The translations under genes and the position numbers were made by a program. From positions 1-64,000 of the forward strand of contig JACTVC010000001.1 of the NCBI GenBank assembly GCA_018417955.1: a stretch of DNA of 64,000 nucleotides, written 5' to 3'. Source of the stretch: Laccaria trichodermophora (Eukaryota > Basidiomycota > Agaricomycetes > Agaricales > Hydnangiaceae). Position 1 is the first letter of the stretch. Each line of letters begins with the position of its first letter. The notes under the pieces were generated by a model that worked only from the letters and a program-made list of their open reading frames with translations, did no database searches and was not told the DNA's origin. Below, in pieces: positions 55,071-64,000 of the stretch.

Positions 55071-56223
55071 ACTTGAATCCACAAGATATCATTTTTCAAT
55101 GAAAAATAGCACTAAAATAGCAGAAAAATCAGGCAAAATCAGAGGTGGTGCTCACTGTTGATGATGATGTTGGAGGTTGTTTTCAGGGTCCAGGGGGCAT
55201 GTCTAAATTAGGAAATATACGCTTTTTCAGATGTAAAATAACAATAAAATAGCAGAAAATTCAGAAAAATTTTGGGGAGGTGCTCACTATTGGTGATGAT
55301 GTTGGAGGTTGTTTTCAGGGTCCAGGGCACATTTCCAAATATGGTAATTTAGCCAAAAATAACCACAAAATAACCGAAAAATCAGAAAGAAATGGAGGGT
55401 GGTGTTCACTATTGGTGATGACATTGGGGGTTGTTTTCAGGGTCCAGGGTGCATACCCAAGTATGGTAATATAGCAGAAATAGCCTGAAAAAAGCCAAAA
55501 AAATTAGAAAAACTGGGGGATGGTGCCCATTGCTAGTAATAATGTTGAGTAATGTTGTCAGGGTCCAGGGTCCATTTCTAAATATGGTAATATACCCAAA
55601 GATGGCCAAAAAATAGCCAAAAAATCAGGAAAAAATGGGAGATAGTGCTTATTGTTAGTGATAACATGAGGTAATGTTGTCAGGGTCCAGGGTCTAGTTC
55701 CAAATATGGTAATATATCCAAAAGTAGGTGGAAAATAGCAGAAAAATGAGAAAGATATTTGAATGATGTATAGAACATCAGACACTGCCTTCAGAGTCCA
55801 TTCCAGAAAGAAAATATCACCTTGTTTGACAAAAAAGTGAAGAAAACCAAGAGAAGAATAATTTTAGCTATCAGGGTCCATGTAATGGGATCTTGGGATG
55901 ATGGTCACATGATCAATTATGAAAAATGGTGAAAATGAAAGTTGTAGCCATACACTGTAGCTTCTTGAGTCTATGTGAGCTATATTCTGAACTGCTTCCA
56001 TTGTCAAGATATATGTAAAAGACTTTTCCAAGTGTGTCATTGTTTTTTATTGCTGGTAATGATGCTGGGGTGCTGCAAGATTCAAATAGAAAATGGTACT
56101 TGTTTGTGATAAAAAGGTACCTAGAAAAACAGAAACAAGCAGAAGATAATAGAAATAGATTACTATTGCCCTTGCAAAAGAGGACTCGTTTCTGCCATGC
56201 TTGCAATGGCCTCTTACACAAGT

Positions 56224-56447
56224 CAAAAATGCATGACAATTTCCAAAAAGTGTCTAATTTTTTCAGTATTTTGGGTTTTTCTCAATGAGGAATGGTCTGC
56301 ATGACATTATTTGTAAAGGTAAGGAAAGGGGCCACAGTTGTTGTTAATGAAGCTAAGTCAGAGGCTGTGTTTCTGATACCATGGGAATTTTAACCCAAAA
56401 AGGAAATTCATCACAGATATATAGAGCATGCTATTACAGGTCACAAA
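56224..56447 (-). repeat. Inverted partner of 51765-51994
   Basis: See 51765-51994. The segment ends GCATGCTATTACAGGTCAC on the plus strand. Confidence 0.85.
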
Positions 56448-58434
56448 ATATAACTAACTATCCTCTTTCCTGAGATATATGCAAACAGGACTGTGGGAAT
56501 ATTTTACCATAAACAGAAAAAGAGTTATAAAATTGGGAAAAATTGCTATAAAATCAAAAAAAAAAAAAAAAAAGGAAAAATAAGAATAGTAGATATTGTT
56601 GCTCTGATATTGATGGCTAGGCTCATGGTCCATTTGCAAATATAGAACAAAACTCAGAAAATCATAAAGTGATTACATGTCATTGCAGCTGATGGGATGT
56701 CAGGAGGTGGTCACATGACCAATTTCCTAAAATTAAATTTAGAGTCCACAGGAAGGACTCATACATGCCTTGCAAAGCACTGGCCCACACCCACAAGTAA
56801 GTGCTTCTACAGCTGCAAAAAAAGAGGACTTGTATCTGCCGTGCTTGCAACAGCCTCTTACACAAGCATATTTTGGGGGTGTGACACAGACATTATAATT
56901 TTTGTATGATATTTCAGGGTCCATGTGTCAAGAATATAGATATGGTCCATGACATTTAGTCATGTAACTTATGTGGAGTTTGCATGACTAATAGTCAGTT
57001 GGCAGTGGGTGACTGAAGTGGACCTTCACAGAAGCCCAGAAGCATGCACTGTAGAAGCATGATTTTTGGACCAAATGTGACTGAGATATAGCTGATTTCA
57101 TGAAATTTATTTAAATTGACTGTAACTCAGTTGTTTCTGGACTGTTTTGGATGTTCTTGGGCTTGAAAAAAAAAATTGGGAAAATCCCAAAAATGATGTA
57201 CTTCCCTACTGGGCATCTTGCACAGCTTTCTACAAAAAAATCAGACAATCCCAAAGATGATGTACTTGCCTAGTGGGCATACACAGCTTCCACATGCCTG
57301 TAACTGGGAGCATGTGATCAGTGAAATTCATTGAAATAGCTGTAACTCAGTTGTTTTTGAACCATTTTGGTTTTTCTTGGGCTTGTTTTAATTGGAATTC
57401 ATTTGGAATATAAATAATGTAATTCTCTAGCAGGCATTCTTCACTGCTTTTGTGTGCCCATACATAACTGAGAGCACATAATCAATTCTGCCCTGTGTTG
57501 CTCCAAACATTCTTTGCCCCCCTTGATAACTTGATATCTTCTGCACCCCATTTCTCTAATTTAATTTACATCTATCTATCCCCAATAATTCAGTCAGGTA
57601 GCATAAGAGTACAATAAGATTACATGCAATGCCCAAGGGGGTTCCAGGATGTTGAAGCCAAAAGTGAGGTTGAATTTTCAAATAAGAGCCTGTCAACCCA
57701 GACTAACCCAACCTGGGTACTAATTACCATATATGGAAGGTGATATTGTGTCATAGTAATGACATGTCATGCTTGGCTCATATTCTTTCCAACATCCCCC
57801 TTGTAGCACCTTGTAACAATTTTATGATTAGTCCTTAGCTAGCAAGGTCGCTATTTCGGTAGTTACCTGAGTTGCTTATGCAGTGTAGTTAGCTAATAAA
57901 TAATTCTCAGTCCAACTCCTCTTCGACCTACATCCTCCCTCAGTTTGCAAGATCCGCACATCAAAGACTTAAATCGGTATTCAACGACACATTCCAGGTG
58001 ATACTCCTCATTGACTGGTTCTGGTGCCACATCGACTCTGATTTCTCTACTGTCTTCACTTGAGGTTTTAGGCAAGGGTGCTAGTTGTTAGTGAAGACCT
58101 CTGATTCATTCATGGCTGCCGATGTACCCTCCCACATAAAACTACTAAATTTGATGCACAAGCTCCTCTGATGTCATTCTAAGGCCTTTCTTCCTTCAGT
58201 GTGCTGCATGTGGCCACCTAGTTGTGAATTAAGGCTTTACAGGGCAGATAAATGCTAACTAATTAATGAGGTCGAAAAGTTTTTTTACAGCCAGTTGGGC
58301 AGACTAACTAACTGGCCCAATATATCAGGTCCAAATCCCAAAACCCCCTTGGCAATGCCTTGATAATTTTTGTGTCATGTGAATTTCAAGTTTACATGTC
58401 TTCTCCCAAGTCCTTAAAGCTCCAATATCTAGTT
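56448..58434. other. Old repeat sequence without genes
   Basis: It contains an A run (56556-56573), a diverged Helitron-family 3' terminus (56824-56866), an isolated GGGTGACTGAAGTG at about 57006, and two copies of CTGTAACTCAGTTGTTT...TTCTTGGGCTTG about 220 bp apart (57118, 57338). The short frames show no gene structure. Confidence 0.5.
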
Positions 58435-58472
58435 ACGAGTCCTCTGAGTTTACAAAGAGACTCGTTTATTAC
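58435..58472 (+). other. Helitron-family 5' motif
   Basis: ACGAGTCCTCTGAGTTTACA then AAGAGACTCGTTTATTACCC. The GAGTC and GACTC parts can pair with each other, and ACGAGTCCTC is the inverse of the GAGGACTCGT in the 3' terminus. The following text (ATCTCAAG, TTTTTCAGCA, AACACTGAA) also recurs at 49393, 53231 and 63376. Confidence 0.65.
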
Positions 58473-58814
58473 CCAGGATCTCAAGACTTTTTTCAGCACG
58501 GTAACACTGAAATTTGACTTTCTCCCACAAAAGTGATTTCTTCCCACAATCATCTGCTTGGTTCACCTACATGACTTTTCTAGTCTACTTGACCATTCCT
58601 TGATTATTACTGTCTTTTAGCCCTATCCAGGTTGTCATTGATGTAGGTTGTGGCTCATATATTGCTCTATTTGGCTTCCAGACTCTGATGAATGAATGCA
58701 TTGCCTCTATTTTCATGTTCATGCAACTCAACTTGTTTACATTGAAGGCACAACAATTGAGGTCATGACAACTTGTGCAAATGAGCCCATGCTCAGGTGA
58801 AACAGGCCACAAGA
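58473..58814. other. No gene seen
   Basis: AT-rich sequence between the Helitron-family end and the satellite. Only a short minus-strand frame (58845-58585), without supporting features. Confidence 0.45.
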
Positions 58815-59340
58815 ATGTACTGAGCAGTTGGTGAGCATAAGGCAAAAAAGCGAAAATACAAACCTACTTACCTGGATGGGAACTCAACCATTTTGTAAAC
58901 AGCTTTGTGGAGCATGTTCATGGAGTGTGTAGGTATCGAATCGAGTCCATGCCCATGTGAAATGAATCACAGGAAGGTACTGAACAATTGGTGAGCATAA
59001 CACAAAAAAGCAGAAATACAAACCTACTTACCTGGATGGGAAGTTGACCGTTTTGTAAACGGTTTTATGGAGCTTGTTCGTGGAATGCGTAGGTATCGAA
59101 TCAAGTCCACGCTCATGCAAAACGGACTACAGGAAGGTACTGAACAATTGGTGAGCATAAGGCAAAAAAGCGAAAATTCAAACCTACTTACCTCCATGGG
59201 AAGTTGACCGTTTTGTAAACGGTTTTGTGGAGCTTGTTCGTGGAATGCGTAGGTATTGAATCGAGTCCACGCTCAAGCGAAACGGACTGCAGGAAGGTAC
59301 TGAGAAGCTGTGAGCATAATGGTGAATATTCCGCTGATCA
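58815..59340 (-). repeat. 160-bp exon/intron-like satellite, minus orientation, three copies
   Basis: Units begin near 58832, 58991 and 59151 on the plus strand at GTGAGCATAA. Read on the minus strand, each has an exon-like part (ACCTTCCTG...CGTTT, ...ATGGAG) followed by GTAAGTAGGTTTG and a T-rich, CTTATGCTCAC-containing intron-like part. It is the same unit as at 59465-60490. Confidence 0.85.
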
Positions 59341-59375
59341 AATGGAATGAGTCACAAGTTGAGTCACGGAAATTT

Positions 59376-59451
59376 CCGAAAATGACGTACTTCCCTTGCG
59401 GGCTACCTTCAAAATCGAAGGTAGCCCGCAAGGGAAGTACGTCATTTTCGG
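59376..59451. repeat. Perfect 76-bp hairpin at the satellite symmetry point
   Basis: Two 35-bp arms (CCGAAAATGACGTACTTCCC onward) enclose the loop AAAATC at 59411-59416 with no mismatch. Outside, GAGTCACGG and CCGTGACTC extend the symmetry after a short unpaired stretch. Confidence 0.97.
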
Positions 59452-59464
59452 GCAATGCCGTGAC

Positions 59465-60490
59465 TCGGCCTAATGCCAACCTCTGCCCAGGGCCTTCCTG
59501 TGGCTCGATTCGCTTCAACGTAGACTCGTTTGGATAGTGATTCACGTCCCGAAAACGCTCCAAAAAACCGTTTATGAATCCGTCAACTCCTCGTGGAGGT
59601 ACGTTTGTTTGTACTTTCGTGTTTTTGCACTTCTGCTAAACGATGCCCAAGGCCTTCCTGTGGCTCGATTTCCTTCAACGTAGAATCGTTTGGCTACTAC
59701 TTCACGTCCCGAAAACGCTCCGACAAACCGTTTACGAAACCGTCAACTCTTCGTGGAGGTACGTCTATTTGTATTTTCGTGTTTTTGCACTTCTGCTAAA
59801 CTCTGCCCAAGACCTTCCTGTGCCTCGATTTCCCTCAACGTAGACTCGTTTGGATACTACATCACGTCCCGAAAACGCTCCGACAAACCGTTTATGAATC
59901 CGTCAACTCTTCGTGGAGGTACGTCTATTTGTATTTTCGTGTTTTTGCACTTCTGCTAAACTCTGCCCAAGACCTTCCTGTGCCTCGTTTTCCCTCAATG
60001 TAGACTCGTTTGGATAGTGCTTCACATCCCAAAAACGCTCCCAAAAACCGTTTATGAAACCGTCAACCCCTCGTGGAGGTACGTCTATTTGTACTTTCAT
60101 GTTTTTGGACTTATAATAAACTATGCCCAGGACCTTCTTGTGGCTCGATTCCCTTCAGCGTAGACTCGTTTCGATACTGCTACATGTCCCGAAAATGCTC
60201 CAACAAACAATCTACAAATCCGTCATCCCTTTGTGGAGGTACGTCAGTTTGTATTTTCATGTTTTTGCACTTATGGTGAACTCTGCCGAAGACCTTCCTC
60301 TGGCTCAATCTCCTTCAATGTGGACTCATTTGGACACTACTTCACATCTCAAAAATGCTCCAACAAACCGCTTATGAATCCATTGACCCTTTGTGGAGGT
60401 ATGTCTGCTTGTAATTTCGTGTTTTTTGAACTTATGCTAAACTCTGCCCAAGACCTTCCTGTGGCTCGATTCCTTTCAGCATAGACTTGT
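59465..60490 (+). repeat. 160-bp exon/intron-like satellite, plus orientation, about 6.5 copies
   Basis: TGCCCAAGACCTTCCTGTGG-type starts occur near 59484, 59645, 59805, 59965, 60125, 60286 and 60445. Each unit holds about 107 bp ending in CGTGGAG, then GTACGTCTATTTG, a T-rich stretch, CTGCTAAAC (branch-site-like) and CCCAAG. That makes an intron-like part of about 53 bp. Frames stay open through most units, but 107 is not a multiple of three, so a spliced product would change frame from unit to unit. Confidence 0.88.
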
Positions 60491-60940
60491 TTTGATACTC
60501 CTGTGTGCAAGTAGTAGAATAGCAGTGGGTACCCTTCACACCTTTAACACCAGTCTGTTCGATGGCAGGTTTGCCCAGTATCATGCCTTGGACAATATAC
60601 AACTCTTTTACTACTTCAGGATTGAGGAGACATTTTCTGAATTGTTGTTTAACAATTTATTGTATTACATTGTATTAATCTGCCTACCCTGCAAAGCACC
60701 ATAAATTGATTACATCATATTCTGCCATCTGTAGACCAGTCACTCAATCCTTAGGACAGTTCAATGTGCAGGCATATCTGACAGTGCTGTCTGTGAGGCA
60801 AAGAAGCCCTGTGATAAAATGTTGATCCACTTGCATTTGCTTACCATGTTGAGCCATTGTGGTGTCTTCCCATGCAGCTTTGTGTTTTAATGCTGCAGGA
60901 TCCATGTCTACCATGTACATGAGGATGCATTTGACATTGA
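60491..60940. other. No gene seen
   Basis: AT-rich sequence after the satellite. Its minus strand is part of the open frame 61037-60744, which belongs to the duplicated block described next. Confidence 0.4.
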
Positions 60941-61603
60941 TGGTGTTATGCACCAGGGGATGGGTGGCAACTTTGTATAGGTAGCAGAAGCATTCATTCC
61001 AGTGTTCATTGTAGATGAGACATCTGCCACCAACCACAAATCACTACTTGTCTTCTGGTCCATTGGGTTGCATGGTCTGGATTTTATCCACAAGATACAT
61101 TGTAGGCATTACTATGAAGTGGAAGTCGACATAAGTGCATGGTAATGCTTAATGTGCATGTAACAAAGAGGAAATGGCTGGTTTGGCTAACCCAGTGCAT
61201 TCCTCCACAAGACAAATGTGGTTGGTTCTTTGCACTTGAAGCATTTGGACTGGCCAAGATGACAATGAGCACACAGCAAAAGACAATGAGTGCACAGCAA
61301 AAGAGAGGGTGACATGGGAAGTTGAACTTGCACAGCCTTGGAGTGAAGAGCAAGAATTGATGATGTGTGTCTACCATGAACACAAGGATGCATTTGACAG
61401 TGACAGTGTAATGCACCAGGGGATGGGTGACAACTTTGTATAAGTAGGGGAAGCATTCATTGTGGTGTTCATCATAGCTGAGACATCCACCATCAACCAC
61501 AAAATATTTGTCCTCTGGTCCATCAGATTGCATGATCCGGATCTTATCCACAGGATACATTGTAGGCATTACTATGACATGGAAGTTGACATAAGTGCAT
61601 CAT
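60941..61603 (-). repeat. Duplicated block of about 195 bp, 460 bp apart, with partly open minus-strand frames
   Basis: 60944-61138 and 61405-61603 share GCACCAGGGGATGGGTG.CA, TTGTATA.GTAG, AAGCATTCATT and TACATTGTAGGCATTACTAT. On the minus strand the two copies read CLIYNEHWNECFCYLYKVAT and CLSYDEHHNECFPYLYKVVT, so they once shared a coding frame. The first copy has a stop in the linking region. I do not recognise the protein, and it is most likely a decayed transposon gene. Confidence 0.55.
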
Positions 61604-62900
61604 AACATGTAATAAGGATATGCATACCTAATAACCTGATGTGGATGGAAGAGATGCATATGAATTGGGTTTGGCATTAGAGGGAGGGAAGGAAAGAATG
61701 GGGGGGCATTTATCTTGAATAAGGCCCTTGCACAGTTGATGGTAATTGAATCCACATGCTCAGATCTTGGTGCTTAGTGTGCATGCAATGAAGAGGAAAT
61801 GGTGGGATTGGAGAACCCAGTGAATTACTCTGCAAGACAAACATGGTCAAAGTGTTTGGACTGGCCAAGACAACAATGGGCACACAGAGATGGCATGGTG
61901 AAGCTGCTATGAGACAATTGTGGTAGATACATGGCACTTGAATTGTTTGGATTGGCCAAGACAACAATGAGCATGCAAAGGAGACAGATAGTATGCAGTA
62001 GATATGTTGCACAAATTGTTTGGACTGGCCAAGACGAAGAGTGCTCAGCAAAACACCAGAGCGCACTGCAAAGAGAGGGTGCTGTGGCAAAGAGAAGGTG
62101 CCATGGGAAGTTGAACTTGAAGAGCTAGATTTGATGATGCACAAACATTTCCTGATCATTTGATGGGGGGAAGTTTCATGTGTCATCAGAATCTGTGATG
62201 CCAAGAGGACAAGAGATGAGAGATGAGATCTAAAACTTACCCCCTGAGACCTGCCCCCCATGCATTTGTATATTGTGGGAAAGATTGTTTAAAAAGGAAA
62301 TAGATCATGTCATCTACTTCAGAAATACATGCTATAGCTCAATGAGAGATTCTGTGCACCCTATAACATCCCAAAATCAACATTGAAATGACTCCCACTT
62401 ATTTGTAAGTATATGTTACTGTTTAACCTGTATATCAATAGTCTTTTAAGTATCAGCATTGATCAGATGTAAAATTTATCATCTATTTCGTTTTTGCAAC
62501 TGTTTATTTGTGTTTGTTTACCAGGAACGTAATATCACCATGACCACAGAAATGAGGAGTACCCATCACAAAAGAAATCATGTCATTTGGATCAAAACTC
62601 GCTGAGTTATACATGAATCTGTATTTATTACCGAAAATGGTAACTGATCTGAGATCTACTATGATGCATGAAACTGTCCCCCATCAAGCGACCGGGAAAT
62701 GTTCGTGCATCATTGCTTCTTGAGTTCCAAGCGTTGCCTAAAGAAAAATGTGTAACTTTACCAAATCAAGTCCAATTTAGATGAAATAAAATGCAGAAAA
62801 AATGTAAAATTTCAGGGATCATACCTGTATACAATTCATTGAGATATATTATGTAATAAGGTCAAAGTCCAAATAAACATACTTTTTCAAAGAATAATCT
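61604..62900. other. Degenerate repeats, no gene supported
   Basis: A TTTGGA(C/T)TGGCCAAGAC phrase recurs near 61855, 61948 and 62021, and once near 61246. A minus-strand frame (62261-61710) is low-complexity and lacks any motif. The remainder to 62900 is AT-rich, with relatives of the palindrome 2 interior near 62570. Confidence 0.45.
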
Positions 62901-64000
62901 GAAGCTCACCAACATAAAATCTAAAATGAATGAAAGAAAACACCAAGAAAAATACAGTTTGTTTCTATGTATATTATGTAAGAAAAGCTATATGCAAAAA
63001 CAGATATATGTTTGCACAAAATCAAGCTAATGCAATCTTTTTCAAATGAGGAAGTAGCAATAAATTGGCACAAAATTAGAAGAAAATGGCTGATGGTGCT
63101 CACTGTTGGTGACAACATTTGAAAACACTTTCAGGGTCTCTGGTAAATTTCCATATATGGCACTCAGCATTTGTCCAACTGAAAAATAGCAATTAAATGG
63201 CAGAAAAAATGGAAAACAATTGAAGGATGGTGCTAACTGTTGATGTTGATGTTAGGACTGTTTCAAGGGTCCCAGGTGCATTTCCTTATATGGAAATTTA
63301 TTCAACAATTGCCAGAAAATGACACAAAAATCAGAGAAAATTGGAATATGGTGCTCATTGTTAGCAATGATGTTATGAGTCCTCTGAGTTTATAAAGACA
63401 CTAGTTTGTTACTCTCTGATCTCAAGGATTTTTTCAGTACCTCTAACACTGAATCTTGCATTTCTTCCCATAAGATTTGATGGTTTGATGATGTTGTCAA
63501 AGATTTTTTGAAAGGAAAAATAGCAATAAAAACAGAAGACAAATCAGGAACAAATGGGGGACAATATGCATTGTTGATGACAATGTTGGGGACCATTTTC
63601 AGAGTATATGGCATATTTTCAACTGAGGTAATGTGCACTTTTTGAATCAAAAAATGGCAATATAATTGTAGAAAAATCAGAAAGAAATTGAAGGAAGATG
63701 CTCATTGTTTGTGCAGTACTGGGGAGCATGTTCAGGGTCTAGAAGAAAATTCCATACATAATAATCTAGTTAAAGATAGCTATAAAGGACTGGAAAGATT
63801 TAGTGAGAAATGGAGTATAGTACTTATTGTTGCTTTCAAGGTAGGGACTCTCTGTAAGGTCCAGTATTTTATATACATAGAAATATACAATTTGTCCAAT
63901 AAACAATAGCAATAATATATATATATATATAATGGGTATACATCTGATGGGCTTCCAGGAGGTGTTCACATGACCAGTTTCCTAAATAATCAAAAAATGT
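62901..64000 (+). repeat. Diverged copies of the 122-bp repeat family
   Basis: Blocks with GGTGCTCA(C/T)TGTT, GTT..CAGGGTC and GGCAGAAAAA near 63090, 63220, 63340, 63550 and 63700 resemble the 50680-51290 array. A family 5' motif (TGAGTCCTCTGAGTTTATAA) lies at 63376, and an AT microsatellite at 63913-63931. No gene. Confidence 0.6.

Larger units (their letters stand above)
52556..56223 (+). mobile_element. Third copy of the palindrome 2 module, internally deleted
   Basis: It starts at ACTTAGAATGTTAAGCC, which is also in the right arm near 47556, and ends at the same 3' terminus (56180-56223). It lacks the solo LTR and the second CAATCTGAACTAC hairpin and has other indels. It is thus a separate, probably older branch of the same non-autonomous Helitron-like family. 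Confidence 0.8.

Noticed and set aside
61710..62261. A 183-residue minus-strand protein
   Set aside because: Low-complexity translation of GGCCAAGAC-containing repeats, with no motif or splice evidence.

Overview
The window looks like a transposon-rich chromosome segment of a mushroom-forming basidiomycete (Agaricomycetes). The evidence is genes split by many introns of about 50 bp, a KDZ-type transposase with its cysteine-cluster region, a large fungal Helitron Rep/helicase, and two large uncharacterised multi-exon proteins in GC-richer islands. I found no rRNA, tRNA or CRISPR array. No species can be named from the sequence alone.

Layout. 1-22.7 kb is a gene island with one transposon in it. 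A frameshifted gene (A, minus strand, 1-3709) and an intact gene (C, plus strand, 7584-10138, 797 aa) diverge from about 5.4-5.7 kb. A KDZ element with an apparently intact transposase (six exons, 1088 aa) and a GGTATG-rich tail fills about 10.3-15.88 kb. Gene B (17119-22677, 15 exons, 1534 aa) is the intact paralog of gene A. 22.7-30.7 kb holds GGTATG satellites and a 5.9 kb palindrome centred near 27644. 30.7-38.34 kb is a Helitron whose single long frame is interrupted only by four TGA codons. 38.3-41.7 kb has degenerate repeats and a fold-back element. 41.7-51.76 kb is a second palindrome, with about 4.3 kb arms, centred at 46741 and carrying the same solo LTR in both arms. A third, shorter copy of that arm lies at 52.56-56.22 kb. 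56.2-64 kb is old repeat sequence, including a 160-bp exon/intron-like satellite in two opposing arrays around a perfect 76-bp hairpin.

The most unusual signal is a family of small stem-loops. Twenty-four hairpins occur as eight arrays of exactly three, around genes A, B and C only. All share the 13-nt core TTGACTCCTTGTC (two bulged T, GAC:GTC, loop TCCTT), but their outer stems differ in sequence and remain paired. All arrays are in the sense orientation of the gene they precede or lie within. Seven of eight start 20-55 nt after a good 5' splice site. In genes A and B one array sits in the homologous intron, with compensatory stem changes. I know of no described element of this kind.

Genes A/B and C have no function I can recognise. 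Their shared hairpin arrays suggest common RNA-level control. Everything from 22.7 kb on appears to be mobile-element or satellite DNA.
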